Below, piece after piece: positions 18,201 through 27,582 of a stretch of DNA of 64,000 nt (positions within the stretch are counted from its first letter, which is position 1; each line of letters opens with the position of its first letter). The notes beneath the pieces were generated by a model. The model was not told the DNA's origin. It saw nothing but the letters and a program-made list of their open reading frames with translations, and ran no database searches. Source of the DNA: WSZY01 sp050301755 (GTDB lineage: Bacteria > Pseudomonadota > Zetaproteobacteria > Mariprofundales > Mariprofundaceae); contig JBNKZS010000001.1 in NCBI GenBank assembly GCA_050301755.1, positions 1-64,000 on the forward strand, written 5' to 3'. Position numbers and translations under genes: made by a program.

Positions 18201-18680
18201 CTGCATGCCGGACTCGGCCAGCCTGCTTTTCAGGGAGGCGATATCGAGAAGTTGGCCGATCTTCAATTGCCAGACATGGGCCGCGATCGTTTCCGGTGGC
18301 GCAATGCGCTGAAGCCAGGCCGGCAGTGATGTCAGGATCAGCCCTTTGGGCTCAGGCGTATTGAGCAGCCGGCTGAGCGTCGAGAAGCGTTCGCCGACAA
18401 TGGCATGGTGCGGTGATACGCGATCGTAGGGCAGAACCTCCCACGATGGGAATCTCCATAAGAGGTGACGACTCTCCTGCAGGAAAAAGGAGAGCTCTTC
18501 CGAAATCGTTCTGTAACTGCGCAGATCGGGACAGATGTAGACAGTCAGCCCGTCCGAACGGGCGATTTCAGAGAGTTGCCAGGCCACTCCGGGATGTGCG
18601 GATGGCTGATTCGGTTTTCCTGTTTCGATGCTGCTGTTCACGGGAGCGGCATACTGCCGCAATAGATGATGATCCTCCAC
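15273..18680 (-). CDS. mfd: Mfd, transcription-repair coupling factor
   Basis: The 1135-residue protein removes RNA polymerase stalled at lesions and recruits UvrA. It has an N-terminal UvrB-like module (about 1-320), an RNAP-interaction domain around residues 455-520 (LKAGDPVVHEDHGVGRYKGL), and a RecG-type translocase with Walker A GDVGFGKTEVAMRAAF, a DEEQ box (VIVDEEQRFG), TATPIPRTL and the RGRVGRS motif VI. A C-terminal TRCF domain follows. The length is normal. It is the first gene of an mfd-serB pair, divergent from mgtE. Confidence 0.97.
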   Translation of the reverse strand: MEDHHLLRQYAAPVNSSIETGKPNQPSAHPGVAWQLSEIARSDGLTVYICPDLRSYRTISEELSFFLQESRHLLWRFPSWEVLPYDRVSPHHAIVGERFSTLSRLLNTPEPKGLILTSLPAWLQRIAPPETIAAHVWQLKIGQLLDIASLKSRLAESGMQSTERVLAPGEFAARGGLLDIWPATEETPLRIDLFGDEIESIRRFDVDSQLSGEHLDHFTSVPVREVILDESGRDHFTAAFRSRFPHLRKHPMLTAAQAGRPHPGIEALLPFAYSRTARLEEFLPESCRLISSADIESRRDSFAEQVRGQFEMVRASSEPVISPQELYATETAIPASLLAAASGIEAAPSLTDYQQQRQPLHRIRSDLSDLITQGWRTLLVAHGPGQQERMCESLAEICEEIPHCHGLHDMPANSIATAIGFLESGFALSDKKLIILTGQELLGQRLPRKRGRSSAAIRADLFTSLQELKAGDPVVHEDHGVGRYKGLTSMESGDAMADFLHIEYAGDASIYLPVEELDRLHRYTGEEAPALNKLGSDRWKRTRERVQRDLMAMAHELIDVDAMRNRSRRDPYTLEGTLKDSYEEFASRFPFEETDDQISAIDHILSDFSKEKPMDRVVCGDVGFGKTEVAMRAAFIVAESGRQVAILAPTTVLANQHFNSFSERFSGTGLKVELLSRLQGKRESDRITQELKSGKTRIIVGTHRLLSDQFEFADLGLVIVDEEQRFGVKHKEKLKSLHASMDLLTLTATPIPRTLHQTLSGLRSVSIISTPPAEREAIRTMVSSFDPHLANEAIRRELYRGGQVYYLHNHVKSIGRIADRLRREIPEAEVGIAHGQMTPAELDRQMLAFYEGRLHILVCTTIVESGLDVPNANTLLVERADLLGLAQLHQIRGRVGRSHQQAYAYLFTPDARAMTPDARERLQAIAEHTELGAGFLLARQDMEIRGAGNLLGAEQSGQIDAIGLDLYLEMLTQAVSEAKGETIKPQQPIDLHLGVNAILPPDYIPQVGERLALYRRIAKAENDEQIILLFEEMTDRFGKMPEEAKFALESARIRWRTRRMFISKLDSSSNGIRFTFTEKSPIDPAALLMRVQREPHLYRLSPDGNLTLLHQSDNRRERLKACIAFLDSLLEDTAS

Positions 18681-18696
18681 CTGCGGTTGATCCGGC

Positions 18697-18727
18697 TTGC
18701 CTGTTAGGGGTTGGAAAAGGTTATAAT
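18697..18727 (+). promoter_or_regulatory. Possible promoter for mgtE
   Basis: A perfect TATAAT at 18722-18727 lies 94 nt before the mgtE start. The best -35 match is TTGCCT at 18697-18702, but the 19-nt spacer is longer than ideal, so the assignment is weak. I saw no convincing Mg2+ riboswitch fold in the 140-bp upstream region by eye. Confidence 0.3.
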
Positions 18728-18821
18728 TAAACGGTTCTGATATGACCCATGTTGAAATCGCTGATCTTTTGCTCTTTGTTCGCTATGCTTCGATCCAATT
18801 TCAGCTAAGGAGGCAGGCAGA

Positions 18822-20174
18822 GTGGATTCGCAGATCGAAAAACTCGGTTTTCAGGAAGCCCTCTCTTTGGCACAGGAGGATGGGCAGCTCCTCTCCGAAA
18901 AAATTGCCGACCTTCACAGTGCTGAAATTGCAGAGCTGCTGCTCGCCTGCCGCAGTGATCAGGAGCGTCTCCAGCTCATTCCCTATATTTCCGAAACAGT
19001 TCTTGGTGAAACACTTCTAGAGCTTCCGGAAGGTATGCAGGAAGACCTGCTTTCTGACTTTAAAGCCCATGAGATTGAAGAGTTTGTCGAGCATCTGGAG
19101 ACGGATGATGTGGCTGACATTCTGCAGGCGGTTGATAAGGAGATCGCCGATGAGGTGATCGAACGACTCGATCCGGATGAACGTCGTGAAATCGAACCGT
19201 TGATGGCACATGATGAGGAGTCTGCCGGTGGTCTGATGCAGGTCGAACTGTTCAAGGTTCGAGGCGACTGGACTGTCGAGAAGGTGCTTAATGTTTTGCG
19301 GCGCTGGGGTGAAGAGATTGAAAACCTTAACTACGTCTATGTAGTCGATAGCGAGGATATTCTTCTGGGTGTGGTTCCTCTGCATGCGCTTCTTTTCTGC
19401 GAGGTAGATGTCTCAATTACCGACATGATCAGGATGGAGTTTCCGAAGGCTCATGCAGGGCAGGACCAGGAAGAGGTGGCGCGCCTTTTCGAACGTTACG
19501 ATGTGATGGCTCTGCCTGTTGTCGACGAGAATGATGTCCTGGTCGGCCGTATTACTGCCGATGACATTCTTGATGTGGTTCAGGAAGAGGCGACCGAGGA
19601 TATGTATCGACTGGCCGGCCTTTCCGATCAAGATGATCTCTCCGAGCCTGTAGGTATTACAGCCTGGCGTCGTGGTGTCTGGCTTACTTTGAATCTTGGA
19701 ACTGCCATTCTGGCCTCTGTGGTGATCGCACAGTTTGAAGCAACCATTGCCCAGATTGTGGCGCTGGCCATCCTGATGCCCATTGTCGCCAGTATGGGTG
19801 GTATTGCCGGTACCCAGACGCTGACGGTCATTGTGCGCGGAATTGCTCTGGGACGTATTACGTTCGACAATGCCAAGCGGACACTGATCAAGGAGGTCTC
19901 GGTGTCTGTCGTAACCGGCCTCAGTTTCGCTCTGTTGATGGGGGTTGTGGCTTCGTTCTGGTTCCCTGCCTTTGGCGCCAGGCTAGGTTTGGTAATCGCT
20001 GCAGCCATGATGATCAACCTCTTTGCGGCAGGACTTGCAGGAGCAATGATTCCGTTGACGCTTCAGCGTATCAATATCGATCCGGCACTGGCTTCCGGCA
20101 CCATCCTGACCACGGTGACAGATGTTGTCGGATTTATGACCTTTCTCGGCCTCGCCACCGTTTTTCTTCTCTGA
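18822..20174 (+). CDS. mgtE: MgtE magnesium transporter
   Basis: This 450-residue protein has the MgtE order: an N-terminal superhelical domain of HxxE/DDxAD-type repeats (about 1-130), a pair of CBS domains (about 135-255), the plug helix and five membrane helices (about 285-450) containing the conserved PIVASMGG pore motif. It forms a Mg2+-gated homodimeric channel for Mg2+ uptake. The GTG start at 18822 has AAGGAGG about 8 nt upstream. trxB follows 55 nt later, with its own ribosome-binding site. Confidence 0.95.
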   Translation: MDSQIEKLGFQEALSLAQEDGQLLSEKIADLHSAEIAELLLACRSDQERLQLIPYISETVLGETLLELPEGMQEDLLSDFKAHEIEEFVEHLETDDVADILQAVDKEIADEVIERLDPDERREIEPLMAHDEESAGGLMQVELFKVRGDWTVEKVLNVLRRWGEEIENLNYVYVVDSEDILLGVVPLHALLFCEVDVSITDMIRMEFPKAHAGQDQEEVARLFERYDVMALPVVDENDVLVGRITADDILDVVQEEATEDMYRLAGLSDQDDLSEPVGITAWRRGVWLTLNLGTAILASVVIAQFEATIAQIVALAILMPIVASMGGIAGTQTLTVIVRGIALGRITFDNAKRTLIKEVSVSVVTGLSFALLMGVVASFWFPAFGARLGLVIAAAMMINLFAAGLAGAMIPLTLQRINIDPALASGTILTTVTDVVGFMTFLGLATVFLL

Positions 20175-20229
20175 TTGATTCATAGTCATTCATAGCTAGG
20201 TTACGTCTTCTTATCAAAGGAGTCTCCTC

Positions 20230-21165
20230 ATGTCGGATGTTCAACACCATCACCTCATTATTCTCGGTTCCGGCCCTGCCGGTTATACAGCCGCAATTTA
20301 CGCAGCCCGTGCCAACCTGAACCCGGTAGTGATTCAGGGTATCCAGCCCGGTGGCCAATTGACCACGACCACCGATGTCGATAACTATCCGGGTTACAAG
20401 GATGGTGTTCAGGGTCCGGAAATGATGGCCGACTTTCAGGCTCAGGCCGAACGTTTCGGCACCGAGATCATCTGGGACCACATCAATGAGACCGATCTCT
20501 CTAAGCGTCCGTTTACACTTATGGGTGACGAAGGCACCTACACCTGTGATGCTCTGATTATCGCAACCGGTGCATCGGCCATGTATCTCGGCCTACCATC
20601 GGAAGAGACTTTTGCCGGCAAGGGAGTTTCTGCCTGTGCGACGTGTGATGGCTTTTTCTATCGTGGTAAAGAGGTGGCTGTTGTCGGTGGCGGAGATACC
20701 GCTGTTGAAGAGGCGCTCTATCTTTCCAACATCTGCAGCAAGGTTACCCTGATTCATCGTCGTGACGAGTTGCGTGCCGAGAAGATCATGCAGGATAAAC
20801 TCTTTGCTGCTCCGAATATCGAGATGGCCTGGAGCAGTACACTGGATGAAGTGTTGGGCGATGACTCTGGCGTTACCGGACTGCGCCTGAAATCAGCCAA
20901 AGATGGCTCCACTCGTGAGATCGATGTGCACGGCGTATTTATTGCCATAGGCCATAAGCCGAATACCGATTTTGTCAAAGGGCAACTGGAGATGGATGAG
21001 ACCGGTTACCTGATCACCAGAGGTAAATCCACAGCAACCTCAGTTGAAGGTGTGTTTGCAGCCGGTGACGTGGCTGATCCGGTCTATCGCCAAGCGATCA
21101 CCTCGGCCGGCGAAGGTTGCAAGGCAGCCCTCGATGTCGAGCGTTGGCTGGGTATGCAGGAGTAA
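20230..21165 (+). CDS. trxB: Thioredoxin reductase
   Basis: The 311-residue flavoenzyme passes electrons from NADPH to thioredoxin. It has the FAD motif GSGPAGYTAAIYAARA, the redox-active CATC in CATCDGFFYRG, the NADPH motif GGGDTAVEEALYL and the C-terminal FAD segment GVFAAGDVADPVYRQAITSAGEG. The length and motifs are those of low-molecular-weight bacterial TrxB. It is followed by a strong terminator at 21190-21214, so it is probably the last gene of its transcript. Confidence 0.97.
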   Translation: MSDVQHHHLIILGSGPAGYTAAIYAARANLNPVVIQGIQPGGQLTTTTDVDNYPGYKDGVQGPEMMADFQAQAERFGTEIIWDHINETDLSKRPFTLMGDEGTYTCDALIIATGASAMYLGLPSEETFAGKGVSACATCDGFFYRGKEVAVVGGGDTAVEEALYLSNICSKVTLIHRRDELRAEKIMQDKLFAAPNIEMAWSSTLDEVLGDDSGVTGLRLKSAKDGSTREIDVHGVFIAIGHKPNTDFVKGQLEMDETGYLITRGKSTATSVEGVFAAGDVADPVYRQAITSAGEGCKAALDVERWLGMQE

Positions 21166-21189
21166 AAGCTTCTGTGATCTTTTAAGATG

Positions 21190-21214
21190 AAAACGCTCCT
21201 TCGGGGGCGTTTTT
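21190..21214 (+). terminator. Rho-independent terminator after trxB
   Basis: AAAACGCTCC pairs with the reverse complement in GGGGGCGTTTT around a TTC(G) loop and is followed by a T-rich tract. It lies 24 nt after the trxB stop. Confidence 0.88.
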
Positions 21215-21290
21215 CATTTCCGCTGGAAACTTTTAATGGCAGGCACTGATCTTGCTTTGAAATTTATCGATTTTTGTAGTGGAGGATATT

Positions 21291-23057
21291 TTGGAAACGC
21301 TGCCCGGAACCCATGAACCGCTGCTTGTGATTTTGTCCGTGATTGTGGCAATCACATCTTCATTTGTTGCGCTGGCAACGGTTCCACGCATTCACTGCTT
21401 TTCAAATAGTCGCTGGGACAGTTTGTGGTCTGTTGTTTTCGGACTGAGTCTGGGTGCAGGCATCTGGAGCATGCACTTTATCGGCATGACAGCCTTTCAT
21501 CTTCCTGTGCCGATCTTTTACGACCTTCCCATGACGCTATTCTCCCTGCTTCTGGCTGTCGTTGTCTGCTCCATTGCGGTTTTGCCGCTGCGCAAAGGCG
21601 GAGAGATCGGAAGAATAAGAATCCTCTATATGGGCATGCTTGTCGGTTTTGGTGTTGCCGGTATGCACTATGTCGGTATGGCAGCCATGCGGATGAATGC
21701 AGACATGCGCTTTTCACTGCCGGTTGTCGTGCTCTCCATCGTTATTGCCATTGTTGCGGCTTCGGCAGCACTTTTTATCGCCAACCACCTTCGGGATTCG
21801 AAAGTCTTCTCCCAGATGAAGCTCAAGGTCGCGGCAGCTGTCGTGATGGGCCTTGCCGTATCGTCGATGCACTACACGGCGATGGCGGGCATGGACTTTT
21901 TTGCCGGAAAGTCGTCTCATGATCTGTCCCAGTATATTGATCCGCACTTTCTGGCTTTTTCCGTAATCCTTATTGCCCTGCTGATCCAGGGAGGAACATT
22001 GCTGGTAGCCCTGCTGGAGGAGGCCTATTTTTCTGCCAAAGCCTCCGAGCGAAGTGCACGGGAGCGCTCTGAAATTGATCAGACACTTTTCTCTATTCTG
22101 GCGGTTGCCATTGTACATCGGCCGCTTAACGAGATTCTTGATCAAATCCTTCGGCTTCTTCTAGATGTCGACTGGCTCTCCTTTGAGAAGAAGGGTGCCA
22201 TCTTCGTGACCGACCCGGAATCGAAAACCCTGAAGATGGTCGCGCACAAAAACCTCAATCCGGCTCTGCTTAAGGCATGCAATAACATCGGTTTCGGTAC
22301 GTGCCTTTGCGGTCTGGCTGCCGAGTCAAAAAAGATAGTACACCGGGACTGTGTTGACGATGACCATACCATTCAGCCATCGGGGATGGCTGCCCATGGA
22401 CACTATTGTCTTCCCGTGATGGATGATCAGGAGCGGGTGCTTGGTGTGATCAACCTCTATCTTGAGCACGGTCACAAAACATCCGAACTGGAACTCAAGT
22501 TTCTTGAATCGGTTGCCAATGTCGTGGCCGGCATTATCGAACGTGCAAATATTGATGAGAAACTGAAGAGAATGTCGTTCGAGGACGAGTTGACCGGCCT
22601 GCCCAATCGTCGCAAGTTTGCTGAAACCTTCGAGCATGCGATCAGTGTCGCCAAACGTGCTGAAGGCAACCTTGCCGTTATGATGCTGGATCTGGATCGC
22701 TTCAAGCCGGTCAATGATACCTTCGGTCACGATGTCGGTGATATCCTTTTGCAACAGGTGGCAAAGCGGGTGAAAGGCTGTTTAAGGGATATGGATACCT
22801 GTGCGCGGGTGGGCGGTGATGAGTTTATTATTCTTCTGGAGATGATCGATATTCCCGGTACGGTCGAAAAGATCGGTGAACGACTGCTGGCGGAGCTGAA
22901 GCGCCCCTTTGATATCAACGGCCATCAAATCGAGATCGGCGGCAGTATCGGTGTGGCCATCTATCCCGATGACGCCGAAACGGTCGATGAATTAACCAAA
23001 CAGGCGGACATTGCACTTTACAAGGCGAAAGAGAGAAGAGGCTCAATGCAACTATAA
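21291..23057 (+). CDS. MHYT-GAF-GGDEF diguanylate cyclase
   Basis: The 588-residue protein carries an MHYT sensor of about seven membrane helices (residues 1-250) with the signatures GIWSMHFIGM, GVAGMHYVGM and VSSMHYTAM. A GAF domain follows (about 265-415), then a GGDEF domain with intact GGDEF at residues 508-512. An RxxD inhibitory site (RDMD) lies five residues before it, so cyclic-di-GMP synthesis with product inhibition is expected. MHYT domains are proposed, not proven, to bind copper and sense diatomic gases. There is no EAL domain. The TTG at 21291 is favoured (GGAGG at 21281-21285); GTG 21279 is the alternative. Confidence 0.92.
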   Translation: METLPGTHEPLLVILSVIVAITSSFVALATVPRIHCFSNSRWDSLWSVVFGLSLGAGIWSMHFIGMTAFHLPVPIFYDLPMTLFSLLLAVVVCSIAVLPLRKGGEIGRIRILYMGMLVGFGVAGMHYVGMAAMRMNADMRFSLPVVVLSIVIAIVAASAALFIANHLRDSKVFSQMKLKVAAAVVMGLAVSSMHYTAMAGMDFFAGKSSHDLSQYIDPHFLAFSVILIALLIQGGTLLVALLEEAYFSAKASERSARERSEIDQTLFSILAVAIVHRPLNEILDQILRLLLDVDWLSFEKKGAIFVTDPESKTLKMVAHKNLNPALLKACNNIGFGTCLCGLAAESKKIVHRDCVDDDHTIQPSGMAAHGHYCLPVMDDQERVLGVINLYLEHGHKTSELELKFLESVANVVAGIIERANIDEKLKRMSFEDELTGLPNRRKFAETFEHAISVAKRAEGNLAVMMLDLDRFKPVNDTFGHDVGDILLQQVAKRVKGCLRDMDTCARVGGDEFIILLEMIDIPGTVEKIGERLLAELKRPFDINGHQIEIGGSIGVAIYPDDAETVDELTKQADIALYKAKERRGSMQL

Positions 23058-23135
23058 CCGACTAATCTTCTTGGATATTGCTGTCTAAATGGTCTATATT
23101 CGACTAAGCGGTGGTGAAAACGCTGAGGATGGCTG

Positions 23136-26100
23136 ATGATAAGCGACGCAAAACGTAGGATTGTACTGTTGATCATGATTATGGTTGTCGTCACTCTGAC
23201 AGCGCTGTTGGTTTCATTTGTTTTTCTCTACAACATATCGATTGATCAGTCCCGGGCTCATCTTATTCAGGTTGTGAAGAGCCAAGTTCAACTCATCAAC
23301 GCGGTTGCCCGATTTGATGCTGAACATAGTTTAGAAGATGTTGAAGGCGGTGCCTTTTATGCAACGCTTCAGCAGATTGTCGATGCCCATTCACAGCCTA
23401 TAAAGATTCCTCCGAGCGAGAGTTTCGAATTTACTCTGGCAAGACTCGATAGCGATCAGATTGTTTTTGTTCAACTCGATCACCAGTTCAAACCGAGAAC
23501 CGAGATGGTTATTCCTCTAAAGTCGAATCTGGCCGAACCGATGCGCAGAGCGCTTTCGGGCGAATCGGGATCGGGCATAATGCCCGACTATCTAGGTGAT
23601 GAAGTGTTGGCTTCATATGAACCTCTCCCAGCGATGGGGCTTGGCATGGTGGCCAAAATTAAAATAACTGATATACAGGCGCCGTTTATTCGGGCCGGGT
23701 TCATTTCATCTGCCTTTGCCTTTATTCTCATCCTCTTCGGATCACTGCTGTTCCAGAAAATCAGCTCTCCGCTTATCGGCAGGCTCAAACAAAATCTCGA
23801 AGAGATGCAGCATCTGGCGAGGGAAATGGAAGGCCAGCTTCATGGCGTTATCGAAAACACGACATCCGTTATATATATCAAGGACTTGGAAGGAAAATAC
23901 CTGCTCGTAAATCGAAGGTGGGAAGAACTGTTTGAAATTAAACCGGACGAGATGAGAGGAAAAACAGATTACGACTTTTTCCCGGCAGATGTTGCGAGCG
24001 CCTTTCGAGAAAATGACCTCCGTGTTATTCGTGAAAACAGGGTGATTGAAATGGAGGAGAGTGTGCCGCTTGGTGATGGCATACACACCTACATCTCTGT
24101 CAAATTTCCGTTGAAGGATATGAATGGAAAGGTATACGGCGTTGGTGGGGTGTCGACCGATATCACTGAAAGAACTGCTCAGAAAAATTTACTCAGAAAG
24201 ATTCAGGAGAGATATGAAGAGGCTCAGGAGGTGGCAAAGATCGGTCATTGGGAGCTTGACCTGGTTGAAAACAACCTGATCTGGTCGAAAGAGAATTGCC
24301 GTGTTTTTGGTGACGATATTGGCGCCAGTAATACCTATGAGACTTTTCTGGAGAGAGTACACCCAGACGACCGGGAGTTTGTGAACAAAGCGTATACCGG
24401 TTCAGTAGAAAACAGGACACAGTATGATATCGAACATCGTCTGCTAATGGGCGATGGCTCTGTTAAATGGGTGCATGAACGTTGCAAAACCTTCTATGAT
24501 GAGAAGGGAACGCCGCTTCGCTCTATCGGAACCACTCAGGATATTACCGGGAGAAAGCTGGCTGAAATGCGCTTCAAGGGAATTGTCGAGATGGCGGCAG
24601 ACGCCATTATTTCGATCAATGAGAAGCAGGAGGTCACTCTCTTCAATCCGGCTGCCGAAAGAGTGTTCGGAATCAAGGCCGGGAAGGTTCTTGGCAAACA
24701 TGTTGAGATGCTGATGCCGGAACGCTTCTGGAGCTCTCATCGTGCCAAGGTGGAAGCCTTTCTGGATGAGAGTGATCTGCCCTTACAGCACCGGAAGGTT
24801 GGCATGTATGGCATGCGTGCTTCGGGTGAGGAGTTCCCGCTGGAGAGCTACATCTCCAAACAGGAGGTGGGCGGAGAAACGATTATGACGGTCATGATGC
24901 GTGACCTCTCCGACCAGATGGAGTCGAATGATCTGCGTCGCAAGCTATCAAAGGCGATTGCTGAAGCAGGTGAGGCCATTATCATCACGGATCGCAATGC
25001 GGTGATCGAATACGTGAATCCGGCTTTTTCAAAGATTACAGGCTATAGCTTGCGTGAAGCGCTCGGTAATACGCCGGCTATGCTCAAAAGCAGTGCGCAG
25101 GATCCGAAGTTTTATCAGGAGATGTGGTCGGTGATCACTGCCGGTGAGGTCTGGAAAGGGACGTTAATAGATCGGAGAAAGGATGGTTCTTTCTATCCGG
25201 CAATGATGAGCGTGGCACCGATTCATGATGATCATGGAGAGATTACCCATTTTGTGTCTTTGCAACAGGATATGACTGAATACAAAAAACTTGAGCAGCA
25301 GTTTATTCAGGCGCAGAAGATGGAGGCGATCGGAACACTTGTTGGTGGTATCGCCCACGATTTCAACAATATGCTCGCAGCTCTTCAGGGAAATGTCTTT
25401 CTGGCCAAAAGCAAACTGGATGATCCTGTTTCAGTCGGCGAAAGGCTGGATAATGTCGAGAAGTTAAGCAATCGGGCAGCTGAAATTGTACGGCAGCTGC
25501 TTACCTTTGCCCGTAAGGACAGTGTCGACAGGCAGATGGTTCCTCTCAATAGCATGGCGAAAGAGGCTATAAAACTGGCAAAAAATGCTATTCCTGAAAA
25601 TATTGAAGTGGTTTCAGATATTACGGACGAGCCGATTACGGTGGCGGCAGACAGTACTCAACTGCAACAGGTGATCATGAACCTTTTAAACAATGCTCGC
25701 GATGCTGTTGAGGAGACAGCTTTTCCTGCCATCAAAGTATCGTTGAAGCGTTATGAACCAACAGAAAAATTTCTGAACCTGTATCCGGAGATTGGCGGTG
25801 ATCAGGCGTTGGCACATCTTAGTGTCGAGGATAACGGTTGCGGAATCCCCCAAGCGCTGGTCTCAAAGGTGGTCGAACCGTTCTTTACGACCAAAGGCGT
25901 GGGTAAAGGGACCGGTTTGGGCCTCTCTATGGTTTACGGTGCGGTACAGAGACACAACGGTATTTTCGAAGTACGAAGCGAGCCCGGGGAGGGAACGGCC
26001 ATTGATATCTATCTGCCTCTTCTGGTGGAAAATGTTAAGGATCCTTCAACCGATAAAATGCAGGTGATGAATGGACAGGGTGAAGTGGTTCTGCTGGTGG

Positions 26101-26456
26101 ATGATGACGAAACACTGCTTGATACGGTTGAAGAGGTGTTAAAGAAGCTGAACTATCTTGTGGTCGAAGCAACCAATGGACATGCTGCCCTGGAGTATTT
26201 CAGAGAGCATAGAGGCGAGGTCTCAATCATCCTTTCTGATGTGGTTATGCCCGAGATGGGGGGGATTGAGCTGGCAACTGCGATTCGGGAAATGGACACC
26301 CAGGTGCCTGTTGTTCTTATGACCGGATACGATTTCTCGAAACGAAGAGGCGAAGTTGAGTCGCTGGGCAACTGCAAGGTGATTGATAAGCCGGTAGAGG
26401 TTGCACGGTTGAGCCGCCTGGTTCGGAAGATGCTGGAAGCTTCTTCCGATACTTGA
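23136..26456 (+). CDS. Hybrid histidine kinase with four PAS domains and a receiver
   Basis: The 1106-residue protein has two membrane helices (about 8-33 and 190-212) flanking a periplasmic sensor. Four PAS domains follow (about 232-347, 360-475, 480-600, 605-725), then a HisKA domain with His 741 in GGIAHDFNN, an HATPase_c domain (NLLNNARDAVEE, DNGCGIP, KGTGLGLSMV) and a C-terminal receiver with phosphoacceptor Asp 1035 in ILSDVVMPEMGG. The REC domain may feed a phosphotransfer protein or damp the kinase, since no Hpt or output gene is adjacent. It follows the cyclase gene by 78 bp and may be in the same unit. The PAS count comes from inspection. Confidence 0.93.
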   Translation: MISDAKRRIVLLIMIMVVVTLTALLVSFVFLYNISIDQSRAHLIQVVKSQVQLINAVARFDAEHSLEDVEGGAFYATLQQIVDAHSQPIKIPPSESFEFTLARLDSDQIVFVQLDHQFKPRTEMVIPLKSNLAEPMRRALSGESGSGIMPDYLGDEVLASYEPLPAMGLGMVAKIKITDIQAPFIRAGFISSAFAFILILFGSLLFQKISSPLIGRLKQNLEEMQHLAREMEGQLHGVIENTTSVIYIKDLEGKYLLVNRRWEELFEIKPDEMRGKTDYDFFPADVASAFRENDLRVIRENRVIEMEESVPLGDGIHTYISVKFPLKDMNGKVYGVGGVSTDITERTAQKNLLRKIQERYEEAQEVAKIGHWELDLVENNLIWSKENCRVFGDDIGASNTYETFLERVHPDDREFVNKAYTGSVENRTQYDIEHRLLMGDGSVKWVHERCKTFYDEKGTPLRSIGTTQDITGRKLAEMRFKGIVEMAADAIISINEKQEVTLFNPAAERVFGIKAGKVLGKHVEMLMPERFWSSHRAKVEAFLDESDLPLQHRKVGMYGMRASGEEFPLESYISKQEVGGETIMTVMMRDLSDQMESNDLRRKLSKAIAEAGEAIIITDRNAVIEYVNPAFSKITGYSLREALGNTPAMLKSSAQDPKFYQEMWSVITAGEVWKGTLIDRRKDGSFYPAMMSVAPIHDDHGEITHFVSLQQDMTEYKKLEQQFIQAQKMEAIGTLVGGIAHDFNNMLAALQGNVFLAKSKLDDPVSVGERLDNVEKLSNRAAEIVRQLLTFARKDSVDRQMVPLNSMAKEAIKLAKNAIPENIEVVSDITDEPITVAADSTQLQQVIMNLLNNARDAVEETAFPAIKVSLKRYEPTEKFLNLYPEIGGDQALAHLSVEDNGCGIPQALVSKVVEPFFTTKGVGKGTGLGLSMVYGAVQRHNGIFEVRSEPGEGTAIDIYLPLLVENVKDPSTDKMQVMNGQGEVVLLVDDDETLLDTVEEVLKKLNYLVVEATNGHAALEYFREHRGEVSIILSDVVMPEMGGIELATAIREMDTQVPVVLMTGYDFSKRRGEVESLGNCKVIDKPVEVARLSRLVRKMLEASSDT

Positions 26457-26466
26457 TCTCAAGCCA

Positions 26467-27561
26467 TCAGACGTTGAATCTGAAGTGCATTACATCGCCA
26501 TCTTTGACAACGTAATCCTTTCCTTCCAGCCGCATTTTTCCTGCTTCTTTTGATTTGGCCTCACCGCCCAGCTTTACATAGTCATCATAGGCAATGGTCT
26601 CGGCACGAATAAAGCCTTTCTCGAAATCGGTATGAATCACACCGGCGGCCTGAGGGGCTGTATCTCCTCGGTGAATGGTCCAGGCGCGAACCTCTTTGAC
26701 ACCGGCTGTAAAGTAGGTGATCAGATCAAGCAGTGTATAAGCCTCTCGAATGACGGTGTTCAGGCCGGGCTCAGAAAGACCGAGGTCAGCCAGAAATTCG
26801 ACCTTCGACTCTTCATCCATCTCAGCCAGTTCGGATTCGATCTGGGCAGAGACAACGGCCACGCGGGCACCCTCTTCAGCTGCATGTTCGCGAACCTGAT
26901 CGACATAGGCATTACCATCAGGAAGTGAGCTATCATCTACATTGGCAACGTAGAGGACAGGTTTACCGGTCAGCAGGCAGAGGTCCCGGACCTGCTCCCG
27001 CTCTCCCTGAGAGAGCTTCTGACGACGCACTGTGGATCCATCTTCCAGCCCGTCCAGTACCTTTTTGAAGGTCTCGATCTGTGCCTTGGCATCCTTGTCG
27101 CCGGTTCGGGCCAGTTTTTCAACACGGATAACAGCTTTCTGAACCGTCTCCATATCCTTGAGCATCAGTTCGGTGTCGATGGTCTCAATATCGGAGAGCG
27201 GATGAACTTTACCTGATACATGGGTGATATTGTCATCTTCAAAGCAGCGTACGACATGAGCAATGGCAGCGCATTCGCGGATATTGGCGAGGAATTTGTT
27301 ACCCAGTCCCTCGCCGCTGGCAGCACCGGCTACAAGCCCAGCGATGTCGACAAACTCAACCACAGCGGACTGAACGGCTTTCGGATTTACAATATCAATC
27401 AATGGCTGCAGGCGTTTGTCGGGAACAGGAACGATGCCGACATTCGGATCAATGGTGCAGAACGGGTAATTGGCTGCTTCCGCACCGCCACCGTTCAGGG
27501 CATTGAAGAGTGTCGATTTTCCTACATTGGGAAGCCCTACGATTCCGATGCTTAGCGCCAT
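26467..27561 (-). CDS. ychF: YchF, ribosome-associated ATPase
   Basis: The 364-residue Obg-family protein has the P-loop GLPNVGKSTLFNAL, DIAGLV, the adenine-selecting NVDD-type motif (NVDDSSLPDG) in place of NKxD, a coiled-coil insertion and a C-terminal TGS domain. YchF/OLA1 binds ATP rather than GTP and associates with ribosomes, with links to oxidative-stress responses. It is last in the prs-rplY-pth-ychF run, in the order common in beta- and gammaproteobacteria. It ends 10 bp from the convergent hybrid kinase stop. Confidence 0.96.
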   Translation of the reverse strand: MALSIGIVGLPNVGKSTLFNALNGGGAEAANYPFCTIDPNVGIVPVPDKRLQPLIDIVNPKAVQSAVVEFVDIAGLVAGAASGEGLGNKFLANIRECAAIAHVVRCFEDDNITHVSGKVHPLSDIETIDTELMLKDMETVQKAVIRVEKLARTGDKDAKAQIETFKKVLDGLEDGSTVRRQKLSQGEREQVRDLCLLTGKPVLYVANVDDSSLPDGNAYVDQVREHAAEEGARVAVVSAQIESELAEMDEESKVEFLADLGLSEPGLNTVIREAYTLLDLITYFTAGVKEVRAWTIHRGDTAPQAAGVIHTDFEKGFIRAETIAYDDYVKLGGEAKSKEAGKMRLEGKDYVVKDGDVMHFRFNV

Positions 27562-27582
27562 GACTGTTTCCTCGTTTTACTG

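Noticed and set aside
18681..18821. Possible Mg2+ riboswitch before mgtE
   Set aside because: No M-box-like paired core could be built by eye in the 140-bp leader.
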